A DNA stretch of 64,000 nt from CAIKMD01 sp035605975 (GTDB lineage Bacteria > Pseudomonadota > Alphaproteobacteria > ATCC43930 > CGMCC-115725). The stretch lies in assembly GCA_035605975.1 (NCBI GenBank), contig DATNGG010000140.1, forward strand, positions 12,001 through 76,000. The letters are read 5' to 3'. The first letter of the stretch is position 1, and every line of letters begins with the position of its first letter. The notes below the pieces were generated by a model, which was not told the origin of the DNA, did not search any database, and saw nothing but the letters and a program-made list of their open reading frames with translations. Of the stretch, positions 36,000 through 46,435 are shown in pieces. A program made the position numbers and the translations under genes.

Positions 36000-37280
36000 A
36001 TGGCCGGTCGAGACTACTCGGCGCTGACCCGTGTGGGTGCTGGAACGCCCATGGGAGAGCTGTTGCGCCGCTATTGGATTCCCGCGGCGACCTCCGAGGA
36101 AATCGATGCGGGCGGCGGCGCGCCGATCCGCATCAAGCTGCTCGGCGAGGCGCTGGTCGGTTTTCGCGATCCGCAGGGCACCATCGGCCTGTTGGGCGAA
36201 TTCTGTCCGCATCGGGGGGCTTCGCTCTTTTACGCGCGCAACGAGATCGGCGGGCTGCGGTGTCTCTATCACGGCTGGAAGCTGAGCGAGCGCGGCGCGG
36301 TTTTGGAAACGCCCGCCGAGCCGGCGGACAGCAAATTGCGAGAGTCCGTTTGCCACAAGGCTTATCCGGTGCGCGAGGCAGGCGGCATCGTCTGGACCTA
36401 TATGGGCGCGCCGGACAAGGTGCCGCCCTTCCCGCGCTTCCCCTGGCTCGAGCTCAAGCCGCCGCATCTCCTCGTCGTCAAGATGTATCAGGACTGCAAT
36501 TATCTCCAAGGCGTCGAAGGCGACCTCGATCCGGCGCATCCCAATTATCTTCACCGCGATTTCGATGCCGGCAAGGACGAGAGTTGGCGCGGTGCGGGCT
36601 GGCAATCCGTCGTCAAGCTGATGTATGACGGCGCGCCGCGGCTCGTCTGCGAGGAAACGGCTTATTCGATGCATTATGCGGCGATCCGCAAAACCGAGGA
36701 CCCGGCGATCAACTATGTCCGCGTCTTCGAGTGCATCGCGCCGTTCTATTCCTATGTCGCGGCTGGCCCACATGAATCGCGCTTGTTCAAAGCCTGGCAT
36801 CCGATCGACGATAACAGCTGCTTCACATTTTACGTACACTTCGATGCCGACAAGCCGCTCGATCCCGAGGCGATCTGGCGCAATTGGGGTCACCGGACAA
36901 GGCCGCCGGATTTCAAAACGTCCTATAATTTGCAAAACCGCCATCTGCAGTCGCGCGACGCGATGGAGCGGAATTACTCGGGGATCAACGGCGCGGCCAT
37001 CCAGGACCTTGCGCTGCAAGAGAGCATGGGACCGATCTACGACCGCACCCAGGAGAATCTCGGCGCGAGCGACCGCGTCGTCGCCTTTTATCGGCGGCTG
37101 ATGCTGAAGCTTATTGAGGACAACGAGGCAGGACGCGAGCTGCCGGCGCAGGACCCGCAAATGCGCTACGATCAGCGCGGCGTCTCGATCGAAATGCCCG
37201 CCGACCGTCCGTGGCAAGAGGCGATCGAATGGCAGGAGCGCTATGAAAAGGAGCACCCTGTCGTCGCGCCGGCACGGTAG
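36000..37280 (+). CDS. Rieske non-heme iron oxygenase, phthalate-dioxygenase-like (4)
   Basis: This 426-residue oxygenase subunit has Rieske ligands C69-x-H71 and C88-x2-H91, and a catalytic site with D177, H180 and H185 in GDLDPAHPNYLH. It carries the subfamily block IQDLALQESMGPIYDR. ATG at 36000 has a GAGGAG site. It is followed by a second luciferase-like monooxygenase 26 bp later and is divergent from the deacetylase operon. The substrate is not known. Confidence 0.87.
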   Translation: MAGRDYSALTRVGAGTPMGELLRRYWIPAATSEEIDAGGGAPIRIKLLGEALVGFRDPQGTIGLLGEFCPHRGASLFYARNEIGGLRCLYHGWKLSERGAVLETPAEPADSKLRESVCHKAYPVREAGGIVWTYMGAPDKVPPFPRFPWLELKPPHLLVVKMYQDCNYLQGVEGDLDPAHPNYLHRDFDAGKDESWRGAGWQSVVKLMYDGAPRLVCEETAYSMHYAAIRKTEDPAINYVRVFECIAPFYSYVAAGPHESRLFKAWHPIDDNSCFTFYVHFDADKPLDPEAIWRNWGHRTRPPDFKTSYNLQNRHLQSRDAMERNYSGINGAAIQDLALQESMGPIYDRTQENLGASDRVVAFYRRLMLKLIEDNEAGRELPAQDPQMRYDQRGVSIEMPADRPWQEAIEWQERYEKEHPVVAPAR

Positions 37281-37306
37281 CTGAGTGCGATCGACCGCGC
37301 GCCGCC

Positions 37307-38433
37307 ATGACGCTTCCGCGCAATCCCGGTCTCCTCGGCGGCAATGCGTTCAAACTCGGGCTCTTCGGCGCGAATTGCTCGGGCGGCCTCGCCTTCACCA
37401 CCTTGCCGGAGCGGTGGGATTCGAGCTGGAACAACAATCTCCGCCTCGCGCAGGCCGCGGACGAGGCCGGTTTCGAATGTCTTGTTCCGGTTGCGCGCTG
37501 GAAGGGCTTTGGCGGCGCGACCAATGTCAACGCGACCTCGCTCGAGACCATCACCTGGGCGGGCGGTCTTCTCGCCTCGACGCGGACCATCACCGTCTTC
37601 GGCACCGTGCATGTGCCGATGATCCATCCCATCGTCGCGGCGAAGCAGATGGCGACCGTCGATCAGATCGGGCATGGCCGGCTCGGCGTCAATATCGTTT
37701 GCGGCTGGAACGGCGACGAGTTCGAGATGTTCGGGGTCGCGCCCGACGAGCACGATCTTCGCTATGAGCGCGGCGAGGAATGGTGGCAGATCGTGCGCGG
37801 CATTTGGTCGGGCGGGGGCCCGTTCGACCATGACGGCCGGTTCTTTCGCTTCCGCGGGCTCGAAGGCTCGCCGACACCTTACGGCGGCGCCGCTCCGCCG
37901 ATGATGAACGCGGGCGCGTCGCCCGCCGGCCGGTCCTTCGCGGTGCGCAACTCGGATATCCATTTCGACTATTGCCGCAATCCCGAAGCGAGCGCCGAGC
38001 GTGTCGCCGAAACCAAGAGCCTCGCTCGCGCCGCCGGGCGCGCGATCGAGGTCTGGATTCCGGCGAGCGTCGTTTGTCGCCCGACTCGGCGCGAGGCCGA
38101 GGACTACGCGCAGCATTGCGTCGACAATGCCGATTGGGAGGCGCTCGAGCACCAGTATCGGCTTTACGCCGGCAGTGCCGGCTCGCAGTCGCGCTCGGCG
38201 GATGAAAACGCCCGCAACCGGCGGGAAAACCCGGCGCGGACGATTTTGGGATATGGCGGCAGCTACTCGCTGCGCGGCTCGCCCGACGATGTCGCCGCCG
38301 AATGCCTCCGCCTGAACCGCGCCGGTTTCGATGGAATTGCCATCGGTTTCGTCAACTACCTCGAGGAATTTCCCTATTTCGCGCAGGAGGTGATCCCGCG
38401 CCTCGAGCGCTTGGGGCTTCGCGCCCGTGAGCG

Positions 38434-38437
<4 letters not shown>
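37307..38437 (+). CDS. Luciferase-like flavin-dependent monooxygenase, RutA/DszA-like (2)
   Basis: This is a 376-residue flavin monooxygenase. The N-terminal part (FGANCSGGLAFTTLPERWD, EAGFECLVPVARWKGFGG) and the GHGRLGVNIVCGWNGDEFEMFG block resemble RutA/DszA-type enzymes, which open N-heterocycles or oxidise C-S or C-N bonds with reduced FMN and O2. ATG at 37307 has no strong ribosome site, so translation may depend on coupling to the Rieske gene upstream. Its stop overlaps that of the convergent LivF gene. No flavin reductase is present. Confidence 0.82.
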
Positions 38438-39142
<705 letters not shown>

Positions 39143-39171
<29 letters not shown>

Positions 39172-39934
39172 GATCGGTTCCGAGATAGGCGGAGACGACA
39201 TCCGCGTTGCGCTGGATCTCGTCGGCCGTTCCTTCGGCGAGAACGCTGCCCGCGCTCAACACCGTGATGCGGCTCGCGACATCCATCACCAAGCGCATGT
39301 GATGCTCGACCAGGAGAATCGTGATCCCGTTCCTTTGGATGAGGCGGATGAGCTGCGAGATCTGCGCCACCTCCGCCGGGTTCATACCGGCGGCGGGTTC
39401 GTCGAGCAGCAGCAGGCGCGGTTGGCTGGCCAGGGCCCGGGCGATCTCGAGGCGCCGCTGATCGACGAGGGTCAGCTCGCCGGGTCCGCCATTCCCATGT
39501 CCTTCGAGGCCGACGAAGCGGAGCATCTCCTGCGCCCGATCGCGCGCTTGGCGCTCGGCGGGCGCGCTGAAGAGCTGGAACGAGAACAAGTCCCGCCAGC
39601 TATGGTCCGGCATTCGCGCATGGCAGCCGACCATGACGTTTTCGATGACGGACAGCCCGGGGAAGAGCCGAACCTGCTGAAAATTGCGCGCAATGCCCAT
39701 GGCGAGGATCGCATGCGGACGCCGGCCCCCATAATCGCGCCCGAGGAATTGCAGCCGGCCACTGCTGGGCCGAAGCGCGCCGCTGATGATGTTGAAGAGG
39801 GTGGTCTTGCCGGCGCCGTTGGGGCCGATCAGCGCATGAATATGAGCCTCGGTCACGACGAAGCTGACATCGCGCAAAGCCTGATAGCCGCCGAAATGCC
39901 GGCTGACCGAGCCGAGCTCCAAGAGCGCGCTCAC
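39143..39934 (-). CDS. livG: Branched-chain-type ABC importer ATPase LivG (system C)
   Basis: This is the 263-residue ATPase partner of LivF. Walker A is GPNGAGKT, and the LivG-type Q-loop region is RNFQQVRLFPGLSVIENVMVG. Walker B is LLLLDEPAAGMNPAE, followed by a D-loop and LVEHHM switch. The signature reads LTLVDQRRLEIARAL, without the canonical LSGGQ. GTG at 39934 overlaps the stop of LivM by 4 bp, which favours it over an in-frame start further upstream. Confidence 0.88.
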
Positions 39935-40749
39935 CGCCGCCGCCCGCGCGGCGCGCCGATCAACCCGTCCGGCCGCCAGATCGCGACAATTACCAGGAGG
40001 CTGCCGAAGACGGTCATGCGCCAATCCTGAAGGCCGCGCAGGAATTCGGGCAATAGATCGACGACCGCCGTTCCCACCAGCGGACCGAGCGGATTGGCGG
40101 GCCCGCCTAGCACCACATAGAGGAAGATGATCGCGGAGCGGGCGAAAGCGAATTGATTGGGGTCGATGAAGAGGGCTTCATGCGCGTAAAGTGCGCCGGC
40201 GATGCCCGCCAAAAATGCACCGATGCAAAACGCGGCGAGCTTCACCTGGGTCAAGTTGATGCCCATCGCCTCGGCCGCGGTGTCGTCTTGGTGCACGGCG
40301 ATCATCGCCCGTCCGAGCCGCGAGGAGCGCAAGCGCCAGACAACGCCGAATGCCAGGACGCAAGCGCCGGCGACCCAGCGCCAATCGGTGAGCGGTGCGA
40401 TGCCGCCGAGCCCCGACGCCGCGCCGGTCGGGTCGAAATTCAAGAAGAAGACCTTGACGATCTCGCCGAAGCCGAGCGTCAGAATCATCAGGTAAATCCC
40501 GCGAATCCGCAGCGCGGGGATGCCGACGAGAAGGCCGACGAGAGCGGCGAGAAAGCCGCCCGCGAGTATGGCAAAAAAGAAAGCGATGCCAGCCTTCGTC
40601 AGGACGGCGCTGAGATAGGCGCCGATCGCCATGAACCCGCCTTGGCCGAGCGAGATCAGCCCGGCCGAGAGCGGGACATAAAGGCTGAGCGCGAGCAGGA
40701 TATCGATCCCGAGGAAGATCGCAACCGATTCCCAGTAGCCGCCAAGCAA
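39931..40749 (-). CDS. livM: Branched-chain-type ABC permease LivM (system C)
   Basis: This is a 272-residue inner-membrane permease with about nine membrane segments and LivM-like landmarks (LSLYVPLSAGLISLGQGGFMAIGAYLSAVL, IRGIYLMILTLGFGEIV, VVLGGPANPLGPLVGTAVV). The start appears to be TTG at 40749, three bases after the LivH stop; no better start is visible. It pairs with LivH to form the membrane core. Confidence 0.85.
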   Translation of the reverse strand: MLGGYWESVAIFLGIDILLALSLYVPLSAGLISLGQGGFMAIGAYLSAVLTKAGIAFFFAILAGGFLAALVGLLVGIPALRIRGIYLMILTLGFGEIVKVFFLNFDPTGAASGLGGIAPLTDWRWVAGACVLAFGVVWRLRSSRLGRAMIAVHQDDTAAEAMGINLTQVKLAAFCIGAFLAGIAGALYAHEALFIDPNQFAFARSAIIFLYVVLGGPANPLGPLVGTAVVDLLPEFLRGLQDWRMTVFGSLLVIVAIWRPDGLIGAPRGRRR

Positions 40750-40752
40750 GGC

Positions 40753-41631
40753 CTAGCTCTCGAACGCAACGCCGGCGGAAAACAGGCCGCGCGGACGCCA
40801 GAGCAGGATGAGGATCATCAGCCCGAACGCGAAGGCGTCGCGATAGGACGAGGCGAGGTAGGCGACGCTCAGCACCTCCGCCAATCCCAAGAGCAGCCCG
40901 CCCGCCATCGCGCCATAGATGCTGCCGAGTCCGCCGATCAGCATCACGGCCAACCCCTTGGTCGTCATGTCGATCCCCATGAAAGGCGAGATGGCGTTGA
41001 AGTTGATCCCCACCAGAACGCCGGCGATTCCCGCCAAGGCGGAGGCGATGCCGAAGGTCAGCAAAATCACCTTGTCGACGTCGATGCCGAGAATGCTGGC
41101 GACTTCGAGACTCTCCGAGGTCGCGCGCATCGCCATCCCGTAGCGCGTATAGGTGATGAAGAGGTGAAGCGCCGCCATCGTCACGAAGGCGATGCTCATG
41201 ATGAAAATCTGCGCGCCGCTTACCGTGACGATGCCGAAATGATAGGCGGTGGCCGCAAATTGCGCCGGGAAGCCGATTTGCTCGGCGCCGAAGAGCTTGG
41301 TCATGAGCTCTTGCAACACCAGCCCGGCGCCGATGCTGCTGACGATGGGCGCGAGGAAGCTGCCGCGGCGCTTTCGAATCGGCCGAAATGCCACGAGCTC
41401 GAGCAGCATGCCGAGCGCCGCCGCGCCGACGAGGCCGCCGATCAGCGCAATGAACGGCCCGACATGCATCCACAACACCAGCTCGACGCCGACAAAGGCG
41501 CCGACCATGAACACCTCGCCATGCGCGAAATGCAGCAGGCGCAACACGCCGAAGATCAGCGAATACCCGATCGCGACGAGCGCATAGGTGCTCCCGAGCA
41601 TGAGGCCGTTGATAAGCTGCTGGGAAAGCAC
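40753..41631 (-). CDS. livH: Branched-chain-type ABC permease LivH (system C)
   Basis: This 292-residue permease has the LivH pattern (INGLMLGSTYALVAIGYSLIFGVLRLLHFAHGEVFMVGA, ILGIDVDKVILLTFGIASALAGIAGVLVG, AVMLIGGLGSIYGAMAGG). GTG at 41631 follows AGGGG. It lies between the binding-protein gene and LivM in the system C operon. Confidence 0.88.
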   Translation of the reverse strand: MLSQQLINGLMLGSTYALVAIGYSLIFGVLRLLHFAHGEVFMVGAFVGVELVLWMHVGPFIALIGGLVGAAALGMLLELVAFRPIRKRRGSFLAPIVSSIGAGLVLQELMTKLFGAEQIGFPAQFAATAYHFGIVTVSGAQIFIMSIAFVTMAALHLFITYTRYGMAMRATSESLEVASILGIDVDKVILLTFGIASALAGIAGVLVGINFNAISPFMGIDMTTKGLAVMLIGGLGSIYGAMAGGLLLGLAEVLSVAYLASSYRDAFAFGLMILILLWRPRGLFSAGVAFES

Positions 41632-41690
41632 AACACCCCTGCCGATCGCCGGCTCAGCCGGGCATTCCCAGCCGCGCGATCGCCACCCCG

Positions 41691-42875
41691 CTACTGCAAG
41701 GGAACAAAGCCGCCGCCCTTCACCACGAGGACGACCGGCGTGCGCTCGGCATCGCCATCCTTGTTGATGCTTGTCTTTCCGGTCAGCGGCGCGTCCTTGT
41801 TCTTCATGTTCGTCCAGCAGTCGCGCAGCTTGACCCGATCGCTCTGCAGCTTTTTGCCGTCGACCCCGGTCTCCATGATGCAGCCGCGCATCAGATAGAG
41901 CGTGTCATACATCAGAGCCGCGGCATTGCTCGGCGACTTGCCGTTGCGTTTCTCGAAATCCGCCGACCAGGCGGCGACGTTGGGCGCCGGGTTTTTGGCA
42001 AAGAAATCGGATGCCGCCATCACGCCTTCCGCGGCCGAGCCGGCGATCGCGATGAAGCGCGGATCGTTGACGCCGATCCCGGCGACGATCGGCTGCGTCA
42101 TGCCCTGCTTGCGAATCTCGGCCGTAACGTGGCCGGCTTCGTTGTAGAGAGCGGAGACGACGATGCCGTCGGGGGCGAGGCTCTTCGCGCGCGTGACCTG
42201 GGCGGAATAGTCGATATCGCCGGTCTCAAACGAGATCGTGTCGAGGACCTGAATGCCGTGCTTCTTGAGCACGGCCGGAAACACGCTCTTGCCGTCGGCG
42301 CTGGAGACGCCGTCCTTGGCGTCCATCAGGATGACGACTTTCTTGATCGGCTTGCTCTGGTGCTTGACCCAGGCATCGATCAGCGGGCCGTAGTCGTTCT
42401 CGGAGGTCAGTGCGAAGCGGAACGCCCAGGGACGGTTCGCCGCGGCAATTCCGGGCTTTGCCGCCATCGGCGTCACCATCATCGTGTCGCCGCGCGCGGC
42501 GAGCGGGAAGCTGACTTCGGCTTCGCCGCTGAACTCCGGCCCGACGATCGCCACCACTTGATCGCTGCCGATCAATTTGCGGGTGAGGTTGATCGCATCC
42601 GTGTTCTCGCCGCGCGTGTCATAGATGACGAGCTTGAGCTTTCCCGCCTTGCCGAGATCGGCGTATTTCTCCATGAACATATCGATCGCGGCTTGCTGCT
42701 GCTGGCCATAGGCCGCGCCCTTGCCGGAGGTGGGGATCAACACGCCGAGGGGCACGTCCGCCCTCGCCCAGCCGATCGAGCCAAGCGCAAAGACGCCGAT
42801 GAAGAAAACAATCCGCAGGGCGCCGCGCGCCGTGTGGAGCCTCCGCGAACTCTGCGAGGAGCCTTGGGCCATCAT
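41691..42875 (-). CDS. Branched-chain-type ABC substrate-binding protein LivK-like (system C)
   Basis: This periplasmic receptor of 394 residues has a signal peptide ending near WARA. The mature protein has the type I Leu/Ile/Val-binding fold (GVLIPTSGKGAAYGQQQQAAIDMFMEKY, LIYDTRGE-like LVIYDTRGENTDAINL, VAIVGPEFSGEAEVSFPLA). Two start codons, at 42875 and 42872, are both possible behind GAGGGAGGA. It heads the system C operon and is divergent from the MarR gene, whose product may control it. Confidence 0.85.
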   Translation of the reverse strand: MMAQGSSQSSRRLHTARGALRIVFFIGVFALGSIGWARADVPLGVLIPTSGKGAAYGQQQQAAIDMFMEKYADLGKAGKLKLVIYDTRGENTDAINLTRKLIGSDQVVAIVGPEFSGEAEVSFPLAARGDTMMVTPMAAKPGIAAANRPWAFRFALTSENDYGPLIDAWVKHQSKPIKKVVILMDAKDGVSSADGKSVFPAVLKKHGIQVLDTISFETGDIDYSAQVTRAKSLAPDGIVVSALYNEAGHVTAEIRKQGMTQPIVAGIGVNDPRFIAIAGSAAEGVMAASDFFAKNPAPNVAAWSADFEKRNGKSPSNAAALMYDTLYLMRGCIMETGVDGKKLQSDRVKLRDCWTNMKNKDAPLTGKTSINKDGDAERTPVVLVVKGGGFVPLQ

Positions 42876-43031
42876 TCCTCCCTCGAAGCGAGCGATTATT
42901 GGGCGCGATCCCGACTTTCGGCGAGGGTATTTGCGGCCCTGACCGAAGTCAATTGGTTTATACAACTATCGCGGCAAGACGATGCTTCGCGAGCCTGTGC
43001 CGCGGTCACGCGGCTATCGACAAAATTTCCG

Positions 43032-43050
43032 TCATCCAATAAGAGGATGA
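43032..43050. promoter_or_regulatory. Inverted repeat upstream of the MarR gene
   Basis: TCATCC (43032-43037) and GGATGA (43045-43050) are perfect 6-bp arms with a 7-bp spacer, 22 bp before the MarR start at 43072. Its position suits autoregulation, but the spacer between LivK and MarR also holds other A/T-rich candidates. Confidence 0.4.
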
Positions 43051-43071
43051 TACCGCAATCAAGGAAGCCGA

Positions 43072-43614
43072 ATGCGTCGAATCCAGAGAAGGATCGCGGA
43101 ACCGAGCAGCGTTCGCATCGATCTCGACCAGCGCGCGTTCTATCGCCTGTCGATTCTCGCCGTGCAGATCAACCGCTGCATCAGCGGCATGTTCGTCGAA
43201 AGCTTCGGCCGCCCGGCCAATCGCTGGAAGGTGCTGACCGTCATCGGCCGCTTCGCGCCGCTCTCGCCGACGGCGGTGACGCTGCATACGAGCCTCGAGC
43301 CAGACGCGGTCGCCCGGCTTCTCAACGACCTTGTCGAGCGCGGCCTCGTGCTGCGCCGCCAAGAGAAGAACGACCGGCGGCGCGCGAGCCTGTCGCTCTC
43401 GGCCAAGGGACAGCGCGTTTTCGAACAACTCGAAATGCAGATCTCGCAGCTCGAGCTGGAATTCTTGAGCCTCCTCAGCCCCGCCGAGCGCGAAGCGCTC
43501 TATGGGACGCTCGCCAAGCTGCAGGAGCGCGCGCAAAAAGTCTTTGCCATCAAGAAGCCGTGGCGCCAGCTTCTCGCGGACGAGCCCCCGGCGAAGAAAG
43601 CGAGCTTGCGATGA
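43072..43614 (+). CDS. MarR-family transcriptional regulator
   Basis: This 180-residue regulator has the winged helix-turn-helix region ANRWKVLTVIGRFAPLSPTAVTLHTSLEPDAVARLLNDLVERGLV, with the wing RRQEKNDRRRASLSLSAKG. MarR proteins commonly respond to aromatic acids. ATG at 43072 follows AAGGAAG. Its stop overlaps the start of the metallo-beta-lactamase-fold gene (ATGA), and it diverges from the LivK operon, so importer C and the lactonase-like gene are likely targets. Confidence 0.85.
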   Translation: MRRIQRRIAEPSSVRIDLDQRAFYRLSILAVQINRCISGMFVESFGRPANRWKVLTVIGRFAPLSPTAVTLHTSLEPDAVARLLNDLVERGLVLRRQEKNDRRRASLSLSAKGQRVFEQLEMQISQLELEFLSLLSPAEREALYGTLAKLQERAQKVFAIKKPWRQLLADEPPAKKASLR

Positions 43615-44489
43615 GCGTGCCTCACGATCACTCGATTTGGAGCTTTTGCTATGCGCGCGGCCGTCTGCCCGCCGACTTCATGGGCGGGTGTCCAGCCTGC
43701 AGCAACCAAGGCCTCGTCGAAGTGCCGATGGTTTATTCGCTGGTCGCAACCCATGCCGATGCTCGGGAACGGCGCGCCATCCTCGTCGATACGGGTTTCA
43801 GCACCGGCCGGTCGATGACCGGGCGGCAATTCGACGATTTCGAGACGCCGCCGATTGTGCTGGCGAAAGTCGGTTACCGCCCCGAAGACATCGACACCGT
43901 GGTCCTGACGCATCTTCACTTCGATCACGCGGGAAATTTCGACGCGTTTCCGCGGGCGCGGATCTATGTTCAGCGGCTCGAATATGAGCGTTGGAAGGCG
44001 GTCATCGCGGCGATCCCCGACCTTGCGGTCGGCAAGCAATCCTGGATGCTGTCTTCGCTTGATGTCGAGGTGTTCGCGAAGCTCGACCGCGCGATCGAAA
44101 CGGGGCGCGTGACCTTTCTCGACGGCGATCAGGAGATCGCGCCGGGCATCACCTGCCATCTCGCCGAGAACACCCACACTTTCGGCTCGCAATGGGTCGA
44201 GGTCGCGACCGCGGACGGACCCTATGTGCTCGCCGGCGATTGCGTCTATTGGTACGCGAATGTCGAGCGCATGTGGCCGCCCGGTTATCTCCAGGGCGAT
44301 ACCTGGCGGCTGATAGAAACCTATCGCGAATTGCGCGGGCTCGTCGGCGAGGACCGGCTCGAGCGGATCATCCCCGGCCATGACATGGAAACCTTCAAGC
44401 GCCACCCGTCATGGGCCGTCGGCAAGAATCTCTTTGCCGAGGTTCATCTCGCGGCGGGCGAGAGGAGCCGCGCTCCCGGCCAAACCTAG
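43611..44489 (+). CDS. Metallo-beta-lactamase-fold hydrolase, lactonase-like
   Basis: This 292-residue enzyme has the zinc motif THLHFDHAG (H101, H103, D105, H106), with further metal residues in ENTHTFG, LAGDCVYW and GHDMET. The order resembles the N-acyl-homoserine-lactonase branch, which also includes hydrolases of other lactones; muconolactone-type or pyrone lactones are plausible in an aromatic-degrading context. It is translationally coupled to the MarR gene. The stop overlaps that of the convergent cysteine hydrolase. Confidence 0.78.
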   Translation: MSVPHDHSIWSFCYARGRLPADFMGGCPACSNQGLVEVPMVYSLVATHADARERRAILVDTGFSTGRSMTGRQFDDFETPPIVLAKVGYRPEDIDTVVLTHLHFDHAGNFDAFPRARIYVQRLEYERWKAVIAAIPDLAVGKQSWMLSSLDVEVFAKLDRAIETGRVTFLDGDQEIAPGITCHLAENTHTFGSQWVEVATADGPYVLAGDCVYWYANVERMWPPGYLQGDTWRLIETYRELRGLVGEDRLERIIPGHDMETFKRHPSWAVGKNLFAEVHLAAGERSRAPGQT

Positions 44490-45121
44490 GCGGCGCTCGC
44501 CCAAATCGCGGCGATTTTCGCGACCGGAGCCACGTCCCCGAGCACGAAACGCACGATCGAGAGCGTCATCTCATGCGCCGGCAGGGTGTGCGAGGCAACG
44601 CAATCCTCGGCGACGACGCAATAAAATCCCAGCGCATGCGCGTGGCGGAGCGTCGCCTCGACGCAGATATTGGTTTGGACGCCGGCGAAGACGATCGTGC
44701 GAATGCCTTGGCTGCGCAGCGTCGCCTCGAGGGGCGTTCCGACAAAACCGTCATAAGAGCGCTTGTCGATGACGGGCTCGCCCGGTTCCGGACGGACGCC
44801 ATACCACTCATATCCCCAGCTTCCCGGGATGCAGCATCCCTCGGTGATGCCCTGCTCGATCAGGCGGGTTTGCATGCTCGCCGGCAAGCCCGCCGGCTCG
44901 TAGTCGGCGCGCAGCCAGACCACCGGCGCCTTTGCGTCTCTTGCGCGTGCGACCAGCGCGTTGACCTTCTCCGCGATGCTGCGGCAGGGGCTCGCATCGC
45001 GTTTGACGACGCGCTCGACATAGCCGCCGCTCGCGCAGAAATCATTCTGCATGTCGACGACCAGCAAAGCCGCATGGCGCGGCGCGAGCCGGTCGGCGAG
45101 GGTCAGCAGAAGCTCCTCCAA
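44486..45121 (-). CDS. Isochorismatase-like cysteine hydrolase
   Basis: This 211-residue hydrolase has the triad D23 (VVDMQNDF), K120 (VIDKRSYDGF) and C153 (QTNICVEAT). Family members hydrolyse amides (nicotinamidase, maleamate amidase, N-carbamoylsarcosine amidase) or vinyl ethers. TTG at 45121 is the only frame-compatible early start I see; the ribosome site is ambiguous. It is downstream of the LigB gene, in the same direction, and may hydrolyse an amide in the pathway. Confidence 0.8.
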   Translation of the reverse strand: MEELLLTLADRLAPRHAALLVVDMQNDFCASGGYVERVVKRDASPCRSIAEKVNALVARARDAKAPVVWLRADYEPAGLPASMQTRLIEQGITEGCCIPGSWGYEWYGVRPEPGEPVIDKRSYDGFVGTPLEATLRSQGIRTIVFAGVQTNICVEATLRHAHALGFYCVVAEDCVASHTLPAHEMTLSIVRFVLGDVAPVAKIAAIWASAA

Positions 45122-45144
45122 GGATCAGGCTTTCGGGGCGGAGA

Positions 45145-45987
45145 TCACGCGGCGACGTTCCAATCGACGCCGCCCATGCCGCAGCGTAGCTCGACCGAGG
45201 GAACATAGAAGATCGGATCGGCCGCCTTTCCGCCCGCGGCGCCGAGCGCGACTAGCCAGGCCAGCAATTCGACGGTCCCGCCGTCGCCCGCCGCGATCAT
45301 CCGCTCGATCGTGACGTCGCGCAGCACGCGCTCGGTATCGCCGCGAGCCAAGAGGTCGAGGAACCAGCGATCGAATTCCTCATCGACGGCGAAATATTTG
45401 GGGCCCCCTGGATCATGCGAAAGCCCGCCCGTCGCCATGATCGCGACGCGGGTCGAGGAGGGCCAGGCGCGAATGACCTCGCTCAGCACGCGGCCGAATT
45501 CGATGCAGCGCCGCGGCGCCGGCAGCGGCGGCACGACGCAGTTCATATGAATCGGGACGAGCGGCACATTGTGCCGCGGCGTCAGGAAATGCAGCGGTAC
45601 CGACCAATTGTCGTCGAATTCGAGCGCATCGGAAAAGGCGAGGTTGAATCCCTTGAGCGCCGATTGGCGGACGATGCGGCGCGCCAGCTCGCGATGGCCG
45701 GGCACGTCGTATTCCGGCAGATTCACCCAATCGCGAAACCAATCGGCCGGCCCGTGCCAATGCTCGGCGGTGCCGACGCACCAATCGGGAATATTGTCGA
45801 GACGGAAATTGAGCAGATGGTCGTTGGCGATGCCGACAATGATTTCGGGCCTCGCGGCGCGGAAGCGCTCGGCCATCCTTGCATAGCCGGCGCGCAGCTC
45901 GTTCTGCTGGCTCGGCGGCGCCTTGTCGAGCCAGCCGGTGGCGCCGGGCGCATGCGCCAAGGCGATGACGGAGACGATCTCAGCCAT
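45145..45987 (-). CDS. ligB: Class III extradiol dioxygenase, catalytic subunit (LigB-like)
   Basis: This ring-cleaving dioxygenase subunit has 280 residues. Fe ligands predicted from LigB are H12 (IALAHAPG), H57 (ANDHLL) and E240; H191 (ATGGLSHDPGG) fits the catalytic histidine. These spacings closely match protocatechuate 4,5-dioxygenase. The partner LigA gene immediately precedes it with an 8-bp overlap. The substrate could be protocatechuate, gallate, a methylgallate or a related catechol. The operon ends in the cysteine hydrolase gene. Confidence 0.85.
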   Translation of the reverse strand: MAEIVSVIALAHAPGATGWLDKAPPSQQNELRAGYARMAERFRAARPEIIVGIANDHLLNFRLDNIPDWCVGTAEHWHGPADWFRDWVNLPEYDVPGHRELARRIVRQSALKGFNLAFSDALEFDDNWSVPLHFLTPRHNVPLVPIHMNCVVPPLPAPRRCIEFGRVLSEVIRAWPSSTRVAIMATGGLSHDPGGPKYFAVDEEFDRWFLDLLARGDTERVLRDVTIERMIAAGDGGTVELLAWLVALGAAGGKAADPIFYVPSVELRCGMGGVDWNVAA

Positions 45988-46297
45988 TGGCGTCGCTCCC
46001 GGTCGGGTTGAGCATTTTCGATGCGTAGAGCTGGGCCGCGTCGCTTTCATTGTGATTGTATTTCGCGCTGCGGAAGAGGCGCGCGACCTGCGGCAGGAAA
46101 TAGGGATGGACGCCAAGCTCGCCCAAGCGCTTCAAATCGGCGTTGCGAAGCGCCCGCCGCTCCTCGTCCGACAAGCCGTAATCCGTCATGAGGCCGTCGA
46201 GATCGCTAAGGAAACGCGCGCGCAGGCCGGCGTCGCGGCGAACCTCGAAGATCAGGCGATTGCAGGGCAAGGTCTTGTCTGTCTGCATGATGCCCAT
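45980..46297 (-). CDS. ligA: Extradiol dioxygenase small subunit (LigA-like)
   Basis: This 105-residue alpha subunit completes the LigAB dioxygenase. The sequence has the LigA-type helices, including RFLSDLDGLMTDYGLSDEER and LGELGVHPYFLPQVARLF; the last segment resembles the region that closes over the active site in LigAB. ATG at 46297 follows AGAGGG; ATG at 46288 is a weaker alternative. The stop overlaps the LigB start by 8 bp. The real frame lies inside a much longer antisense frame, so the start was judged from the family length and the ribosome site. Confidence 0.8.
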   Translation of the reverse strand: MGIMQTDKTLPCNRLIFEVRRDAGLRARFLSDLDGLMTDYGLSDEERRALRNADLKRLGELGVHPYFLPQVARLFRSAKYNHNESDAAQLYASKMLNPTGSDANG

Positions 46298-46435
46298 CGG
46301 AGCCCTCTTCGGAAGTCGCGTGACGAAATCGCCAGCCCTGCTTGGCTTGCCAGGAGATTTTGGCGGCGGGATGATAGACGAGTCAACATTGGCCGCCGCG
46401 CCGCGGCATGCGCGAGGAAAAGGGGAGGGCAATCG

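Noticed and set aside
40153..41898. 581-residue plus-strand frame opposite LivM and LivH
   Set aside because: The product is highly charged and low in complexity, while the opposite strand encodes classic LivM and LivH permeases.
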